From positions 1 to 60,165 of the forward strand of contig JALHOT010000008.1 of NCBI GenBank assembly GCA_022842845.1: DNA of 60,165 bases, in the 5' to 3' direction. Positions 54,876-60,165 of the stretch are shown here, piece by piece (the first letter of the stretch is position 1; the number at the start of each line of letters is the position of its first letter). The stretch is from Cyclobacteriaceae bacterium (GTDB lineage Bacteria > Bacteroidota > Bacteroidia > Cytophagales > Cyclobacteriaceae). Under the pieces are notes generated by a model. It made no database searches. It had not been told where the DNA came from and worked only from the letters and a program-made list of their open reading frames with translations. Made by a program: the position numbers and the translations under genes.

Positions 54876-55793
54876 TTAAAAGTATCGTGGTGTTACTACA
54901 CCTTTCATATTGTGTTTGAAGATATAGCCTATAAAGAATTCATGTGTTCCAATTTCTATAGACCTGATGGGACCTAAGGCGAGTGCATAGGAGTATCCTA
55001 CCCGTAATTGATCGGTCGCCTGAACATCTAAAAGAAAGTTAAGTCCGTTTGATGTGCGATAAGAAAGGCCAGCCCACACCACATCTTCAATTAAAAAGTT
55101 AGCATTTATATCTAATTCAACGGGTCTGTTATCAACCCATTTTAAAAGAGCATTAGGCTTAAACTTAACTTTGTTACTAATCTTTGTTACATAGCCACCG
55201 CTAAACATGATGGGTACGTTTTGACGAACCGTACTAAAATCATCTCCTCTTGTAAAAACATTATTGACCATATGTGGGGCAGATAGGCCTAAGTACCAGA
55301 TCTTGGCATTATAGAAAACGCCTGCTCCAATGTTAGGTCTCGTCTGCCTTACATCTTGGCTGAATACCGGATCGGGCTGATAAATATCTAAATCTGTATA
55401 CATGGCACGATAAGCACTGAATCCCCCTTGCAAACCCATCGTTAAAGATTTTCCGCCCAGCAAAGGCAAACGATAAGCATATACAAGGTTAAACCCTGTT
55501 TGACTGATTACACCGATTTTATCATGAACCAATAGAGCGCCAAGCGCTACTCTTTTGGCCACAAGGGGTGAGTGTACCGAAAGTGTTTGCGTATTGGGTG
55601 CTCCGGGTAAGCCTACGTTTTGAAATCGACTTAAGAGGCTTACGCTTAGTGCTTCGTGCTGACCAGCATAGCCGGGGTTAATAGCCAACCCATTAAACAT
55701 GTATTGAGCAAAGGTTGCTTGCTGCTGCGCATGAGCGGCTTCAACAACAGCTAGTCCAATAAGCAGTTGAAGCAGGTATATTTTTATTTTCAT
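54876..55793 (-). CDS. porP: PorP/SprF-family type IX secretion outer-membrane protein
   Basis: 305 residues with a signal peptide (end near AHAQQ) and the family start ATFAQYMFNGLAINPGYAG. The rest is an outer-membrane barrel (SLLSRFQNVGLPGAP, GLSYRTSNGLNF) ending in strands with final Phe. PorP/SprF proteins are T9SS components, and partner-specific copies sit next to genes for proteins with a CHU_C-type sorting domain. Here the upstream gene encodes exactly such a protein and its stop codon overlaps this start by one base (TAATG). Confidence 0.93.
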   Translation of the reverse strand: MKIKIYLLQLLIGLAVVEAAHAQQQATFAQYMFNGLAINPGYAGQHEALSVSLLSRFQNVGLPGAPNTQTLSVHSPLVAKRVALGALLVHDKIGVISQTGFNLVYAYRLPLLGGKSLTMGLQGGFSAYRAMYTDLDIYQPDPVFSQDVRQTRPNIGAGVFYNAKIWYLGLSAPHMVNNVFTRGDDFSTVRQNVPIMFSGGYVTKISNKVKFKPNALLKWVDNRPVELDINANFLIEDVVWAGLSYRTSNGLNFLLDVQATDQLRVGYSYALALGPIRSIEIGTHEFFIGYIFKHNMKGVVTPRYF

Positions 55794-58700
55794 TATTCTT
55801 TCTTCAAAATAACAAAGCCACTTTTAGCCGAAGCACCTGGCTCTAAAACGATTGAGTAAAAGTAGGTTCCCTCTTCAAGGCTTACGTTAAACAGGCCATT
55901 ATTAGATTCTCCGCGCCATACACGACTTTCATTATCGTATCCACGCATTTCAAAAACCAGGTTGTTATAGCGATCAAATATTCTTACCACATTGTTTTGG
56001 TAAAAATCGATGCCTTCTACTCTCCAATAGTCATTGCGGTCATCACCATTAGGTGAAAAAGCTTCGTATGGTTTTAATGGCACATCGTCTACTACAATAA
56101 TAACAGTTGCTTCAGCACATAACTGAGGTTCGCCATCATCACATACCTGATAACGGAAACTCTCTTCGCCTTTGAAATAGCGGTCTGATCTATAAGTAAA
56201 GACTCCTTCCTCTGTCCATGAGAATCTTCCTCTGGTGGGCTCGGCAGTAAGTTGCTTTAGAATGATTGGATCAGCATCAACATCAACGTCATTTTGTAAT
56301 AGATTAATGGAGCCTTCTTCATTGCGAATAACAAATAGCGTATCATTCTTCGGTGCAGGTGCATCGTTAACAGGGCTTACATCGATGAGTACAGTCAGCT
56401 CCCTGCACAGCGATGGATTTTGATTATCACAGAAATTAATCTTCCATGCTGATGCACCATTATAATTTTGAGGAGAGGTATAGGTAAAGCAAAATTCAGT
56501 AGCACTTTGATAATTAATACTTCCCTCACCTGATGTTTTGGTGATGGTCCCCAGCGATACCGCATCTTTATTGGGGTCAACTACCTTGAAGCAGAAGTCG
56601 AGTGGCACATCCTCTGCTGTTGTAAAGCGAAGTGTATCTACGCGATTACCATTTTCATCAATAAAATCAGGGGGCAAATTTTCTTTAGGCAATACATCTA
56701 CCAGTAATGTTTGTTCGGTACAAATCAGCGGATCATTGCGGTCGCACACTTTTACACGAACTGAGTCGATACCGTAATAATTGGGGTCGGGGGTATAAAC
56801 GAAGCACAAATCACCGAGCGGTGCGAGATTGGTGCTGCCAATGGCCTCAATGGAATAAGCTTCTGTTAAATCTAAAGGGTCATTTTCAACGTCTGTTATT
56901 TCAGGGCAGATAATCAACGGAGTGTCTTGAACTGTCTCATAAGTTGTGGCCACCACTATAGGCGGATCGTTTACCGGTGAGATCTCAATGGTAACAAGTC
57001 TTGTACCTACTGCCCCATTATTATCACTCACCTGCATTTCCCAAATAGACTGACCAAAGTAATTGGGTGCAGGGGTAAATATGTAGCAGAAATTAAAGGG
57101 AGCTTCATCTTGCACCATTGCACCTCCCCCTGAAATGTTAGTGGGATTAAGGAAGGTGATAGGATCTCCTTCCGCATCCACAACACTTAAACAAATCTGT
57201 AGCACAGAATCTTCTTTTGTGTAAAGAATTGGAATAGTTGAGATAATGGGGGCATCATTAGAAGGTATTATTATTATTGAAACAGTACTAATATTAGAGT
57301 CAACACTTCCATCATTCACTTTGAATGTAAAATTGTCAGACCCATGATAATCAGTATTTGGAGTATACCTTATATTTCTTCCTGTTCCACTCAAAATGCC
57401 ATGCAAAGGATTTGATACAATGATATATGAAAGGATATCATTAACATCAGGATCATTTGCTAATAACGCTATGAGTCTGCTTTGATCCTCAGGAATAGTC
57501 ACAAACTGCCCCGTTGTAGTCGGTGGATCTTGAACAGGCGTGATCGTTATTGTGATTATAGCCGGGTCTGAGTTATTAGTGCCATCATTGGTTACGAAAG
57601 TAAAGGTGTCGCTTCCTGCAAAATCTGCATTAGGCGTGTAAGTGACCTCACCGGTGTTAGGGTTAAGGCTTAGCGTACCATTGGCTGGGTTTTGTGTAAT
57701 TACGAATGTGATAGGGTTGCCATCAGGATCGCTGCCCTCTAACACAAAGGTTACTGGTGTGTCCTCCTGAGTTGACACGGTGTTTTGACTTGCGGCCAGT
57801 GGACTATCACCAACAGGTGTAATGGTAAGGGATACAGTAGAGATGTTTGAGTCTACAGTACCATCATTTACTTTATACTGAAAATTATCTGTTCCAAAGA
57901 AATTAGCATTGGGTGTATAAGTTATGTTAGGGCCAATGCCACTCAGTACTACAATTCCATTACTTGGTTGCGTTACAATGGAATAGGTAAGTACATCACT
58001 TGGATCTGGGTCGCTACCGGCTAAGGTTATCAGCTTGCTTTCATCTTCCAAAAGGGTAATGTTTATGTTTTCGGTAACAGGATTATCCTGCAAGGGGCTG
58101 ACGGTAATCGTAATAGCTGCAGGGTTAGAATTTGAAGTGCCATCGTTTACAATGAACGTGAAAGAATCGGTGCCACTAAAATTGGGATTTGGCGTGTAGG
58201 TTACTGTTCCATTAGCATCAAGAGTTATTGTTCCATTGGAAGGATCTTGTGCTTTTATGAATGTGATGGGGTTACCATCAGGATCGCTTCCCTCTAACAC
58301 AAAGGTTATTGGTGTGTCCTCCTGAGTTGACAAGGTGTTTTGACTTGCGGCCAGTGGACTATCACCAACAGGTGTAATGGTAAGGGATACAGTAGAGATG
58401 TTTGAGTCTACGGTACCATCATTTACTTTATACTGAAAATTATCTGTTCCAAAGAAATTAGCATTGGGTGTATAAGTTATGTTAGGCCCAATGCCACTGA
58501 GTACTACAATTCCATTACTTGGTTGCGTTACAATGGAATAGGTAAGTACATCACTTGGATCTGGGTCGCTACCGGCTAAGGTTATCAGCTTGCTTTCATC
58601 TTCCAATAAGGTAATGCTCATGTTTTCGGTAACAGGATTATCCTGCACAGGATCAATAGTAATGGTAATCGTGGCCGGGTCAGAATCTGAAGTGCCATCA

Positions 58701-60165
58701 TTTACAATGAAAGTAAAAGAATCGGTGCCAGTAAAATTGGGATTTGGTGTGTAGGTTACTGTTCCATTTGCATCAATGGTTACTGTTCCATTGCTTGGGT
58801 CCAGGCCCTTTATAAATGTAATGGGATCGCCATCTGGATCGCTGCCTTGTAAAACAAAAGTTTTGGGCTGATCCTCCAATGTAACAATATTACTCTGTCC
58901 ATTGGCTACAGGCCTGTCAGTTACAGAAGTTACGGTTAAAGTAATGGTGGCTGTGTTGGAGGTGTTGCCATTATCGTCAGTGACAAAAAATGTGAAACTA
59001 TCTGAACCGAAGAATTGGCTGTTGGGTGTGTATGTTAAATTGGGAGCTGTACCACTGAGTAAACCATTTTGAGGATTTGTAAAACTATAGGTGATTGGAT
59101 CTCCGTCAGGATCGCTGGCGGAAAGGTTAACAGCCGTGGCAACATCTTCGGGCATTGATATACTTTGGCTATTAGCAACAGGGGCATCTTCTATTCCGTT
59201 AATTATTATGCTAATCGTAGCCGGATCTGAATCTTCAGCACCATCAGAAGCAATAAATTGAAAACTATCAGTACCAAAATAATTTGCATTAGGTTTATAG
59301 GTAACCTGATTACCATTGATTACTGAAAGGGTACCATTTGTTGGGCCACTGCCATTTACAATGCTGTAGGTAAGCGGGTCGTTATTGGCATCAGTAGCAA
59401 AGAGGATTATGCTTAATGATTCATCCTCATTCATGCTAAGGCTCTGGGCATTGGCAACTGGCTTTACAGCCCCAACTTGTGATACCGTTAGAAAAACTGC
59501 CCCTGTATTAGAATCTGCACTACCATCATTCGCTTTAAAGGTAAATGAAGCTGCATTAGTATTTCCTGTCAATGGTCGATAAATCAGGTCTGCGCTTAAT
59601 AGTGGCGTGTTAATAACGATAGGTGTAACACCATCTGGAGCTAACAAGGTGCCAGATGATGCTGATGGTAGCGAGAGTACAGTAAAGGTTAAACCATTAT
59701 TTTCCGCATCGCTGGCCGACAGTGTAAAGAGCTTATCTGTATTGAGCAGGTAAGCTACATTTTGATTGTTAGCTACAGGAGCATCGTTTACTGCATTAAC
59801 AGTAATGCTTACGGTGCCCACATTTGAGTCGGAGGTGCCATCGTTTACTTTGAAGGTGAAACTATCTGCGCCAGTGTAGTTTAAGTTAGGGCGATAAGTA
59901 ATATTGGCACCACTTCCTGTTAAAATGCCATTAGTAGGGTTGGCTACAATGGAATAAGTAACAGGGCTTCCGTCTGGGTCATTTCCAACTAAGGTAATTT
60001 CTTTGGCAACGTCTTCAGTAGTGCTTACTGCCTGATTGAAAGCAATGGGTGCATCACCAATGGCGCTGATGGTAATAGTTACGGTAGCTAGATTAGAATT
60101 GAGAGAGCCATCATTACTTTGAAAGGTAAAGCTGTCAGATCCGTTGTAGTTCAAATTAGGAGTAT
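55793..60165 (-). CDS. Giant tandem Ig-like (tandem-95) repeat surface protein with CHU_C T9SS sorting domain, N-terminus outside the window
   Basis: At least 1456 residues are visible; the frame is open to the window edge, so the N-terminus and signal peptide lie to the right. It has 14 full and one partial Ig-like domains of about 92 residues, with the tandem-95 pattern EDxxxxxxLxGSDPDGDPITY, then NGTV and YTPNxNFxGTDSFTFxVNDG. Domains 7-10 in reading order form a nearly perfect 185-residue double repeat. The last four domains gain Cys. The C-terminal 90 residues (PYEAFSPNGDDRNDYW to SGFVILKKE) are a gliding-motility-type CHU_C sorting domain that directs secretion through T9SS. It is probably a surface adhesin or glider filament (inference). 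Confidence 0.93.
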   Translation of the reverse strand, partial: TPNLNYNGSDSFTFQSNDGSLNSNLATVTITISAIGDAPIAFNQAVSTTEDVAKEITLVGNDPDGSPVTYSIVANPTNGILTGSGANITYRPNLNYTGADSFTFKVNDGTSDSNVGTVSITVNAVNDAPVANNQNVAYLLNTDKLFTLSASDAENNGLTFTVLSLPSASSGTLLAPDGVTPIVINTPLLSADLIYRPLTGNTNAASFTFKANDGSADSNTGAVFLTVSQVGAVKPVANAQSLSMNEDESLSIILFATDANNDPLTYSIVNGSGPTNGTLSVINGNQVTYKPNANYFGTDSFQFIASDGAEDSDPATISIIINGIEDAPVANSQSISMPEDVATAVNLSASDPDGDPITYSFTNPQNGLLSGTAPNLTYTPNSQFFGSDSFTFFVTDDNGNTSNTATITLTVTSVTDRPVANGQSNIVTLEDQPKTFVLQGSDPDGDPITFIKGLDPSNGTVTIDANGTVTYTPNPNFTGTDSFTFIVNDGTSDSDPATITITIDPVQDNPVTENMSITLLEDESKLITLAGSDPDPSDVLTYSIVTQPSNGIVVLSGIGPNITYTPNANFFGTDNFQYKVNDGTVDSNISTVSLTITPVGDSPLAASQNTLSTQEDTPITFVLEGSDPDGNPITFIKAQDPSNGTITLDANGTVTYTPNPNFSGTDSFTFIVNDGTSNSNPAAITITVSPLQDNPVTENINITLLEDESKLITLAGSDPDPSDVLTYSIVTQPSNGIVVLSGIGPNITYTPNANFFGTDNFQYKVNDGTVDSNISTVSLTITPVGDSPLAASQNTVSTQEDTPVTFVLEGSDPDGNPITFVITQNPANGTLSLNPNTGEVTYTPNADFAGSDTFTFVTNDGTNNSDPAIITITITPVQDPPTTTGQFVTIPEDQSRLIALLANDPDVNDILSYIIVSNPLHGILSGTGRNIRYTPNTDYHGSDNFTFKVNDGSVDSNISTVSIIIIPSNDAPIISTIPILYTKEDSVLQICLSVVDAEGDPITFLNPTNISGGGAMVQDEAPFNFCYIFTPAPNYFGQSIWEMQVSDNNGAVGTRLVTIEISPVNDPPIVVATTYETVQDTPLIICPEITDVENDPLDLTEAYSIEAIGSTNLAPLGDLCFVYTPDPNYYGIDSVRVKVCDRNDPLICTEQTLLVDVLPKENLPPDFIDENGNRVDTLRFTTAEDVPLDFCFKVVDPNKDAVSLGTITKTSGEGSINYQSATEFCFTYTSPQNYNGASAWKINFCDNQNPSLCRELTVLIDVSPVNDAPAPKNDTLFVIRNEEGSINLLQNDVDVDADPIILKQLTAEPTRGRFSWTEEGVFTYRSDRYFKGEESFRYQVCDDGEPQLCAEATVIIVVDDVPLKPYEAFSPNGDDRNDYWRVEGIDFYQNNVVRIFDRYNNLVFEMRGYDNESRVWRGESNNGLFNVSLEEGTYFYSIVLEPGASAKSGFVILKKE
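57706..58647 (-). repeat. 555-bp tandem repeat unit within the giant Ig-like gene
   Basis: The block 57706-58092 recurs at 58261-58647, an offset of exactly 555 bp (185 codons, two Ig-like domains). Over 57781-58050 against 58336-58605 I count only three mismatches in 270 bases. A third, more diverged copy of the first half lies near 58650-58860. The similarity implies recent duplication or gene conversion. Confidence 0.92.

Noticed and set aside
57706-58647. Regular repeats that could suggest a CRISPR or satellite array
   Set aside because: The period is 555 bp, in frame, and encodes Ig-like domains; there are no short spaced repeats.
1-60165. tRNA, rRNA, insertion sequence or prophage genes
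   Set aside because: Reading both strands I found no tRNA-like cloverleaf, no rRNA-like segment, no transposase and no phage structural gene. A covariance-model scan was not possible here.

Overview
The window is a gene-dense piece of a Bacteroidota chromosome, most likely from the order Cytophagales. Several things point there. There is a type IX secretion (T9SS) cassette with a CHU_C-type sorting domain, a PorP/SprF protein and a PorE-like OmpA protein. There is an ECF sigma/FecR/STN/TonB-receptor surface-signalling locus. There are DUF4199-like and DUF5117-like proteins, ribosome-binding sites are A-rich rather than Shine-Dalgarno, and TAnnTTTG-type -7 elements occur. Base composition looks uniform (low 40s % GC by eye). 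I see no rRNA, tRNA, CRISPR array, insertion sequence or prophage.

Layout. 1-8.5 kb: the end of an unidentified gene, an outer-membrane porin, an HNH/NUMOD-like DNA-binding protein, a TspO-like membrane protein, an M28 peptidase, a DUF4199-like protein beside a tiny Cys-rich exported peptide, and a lipoprotein prolyl oligopeptidase. 8.5-14.3 kb (minus strand): ECF sigma factor, FecR anti-sigma, an STN protein with surface repeats, and a TonB-dependent receptor. The sigma gene and the receptor gene share a bipartite promoter-like sequence with identical spacing. 14.4-25.5 kb: a DUF5117-type zinc protease, GNAT, lipoprotein, LemA, an M23 peptidase with an altered zinc site, a patatin fused to an outer-membrane barrel, and two OmpA proteins. 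25.5-34 kb: transglutaminase-like protein, aldehyde dehydrogenase, a large AsmA-like protein, ferrochelatase, VTT and GNAT proteins. 34-45.7 kb: an orphan PAS histidine kinase, a SpoIIE-phosphatase/STAS/RsbW-like partner-switching set, three overlapping SurA/PpiC-type chaperone genes, a MoxR ATPase and a second orphan histidine kinase. 45.7-50.7 kb: glycyl-tRNA synthetase, an MtfA-like peptidase, a scramblase-like protein and a gamma-glutamyltransferase-like enzyme. 50.7-60.2 kb (minus strand): an exported caspase-like protein and its exported partner, a PorE-like protein, PorP/SprF, and a giant tandem Ig-like repeat protein that runs off the right end.

How the genes work together. Most of the window serves the cell envelope: outer-membrane transport and signalling (8.5-14.3 kb), chaperoning of exported proteins (39-43 kb), secretion and surface display of a repeat adhesin (52.7-60.2 kb), and many exported hydrolases. 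The most informative new observations are the shared ECF-type promoter motif, two well-formed operator palindromes (26395 and 27955), a hairpin over the start codon of the gene at 34052, the exported caspase pair next to the T9SS cassette, and a recent 555-bp tandem duplication inside the giant gene.
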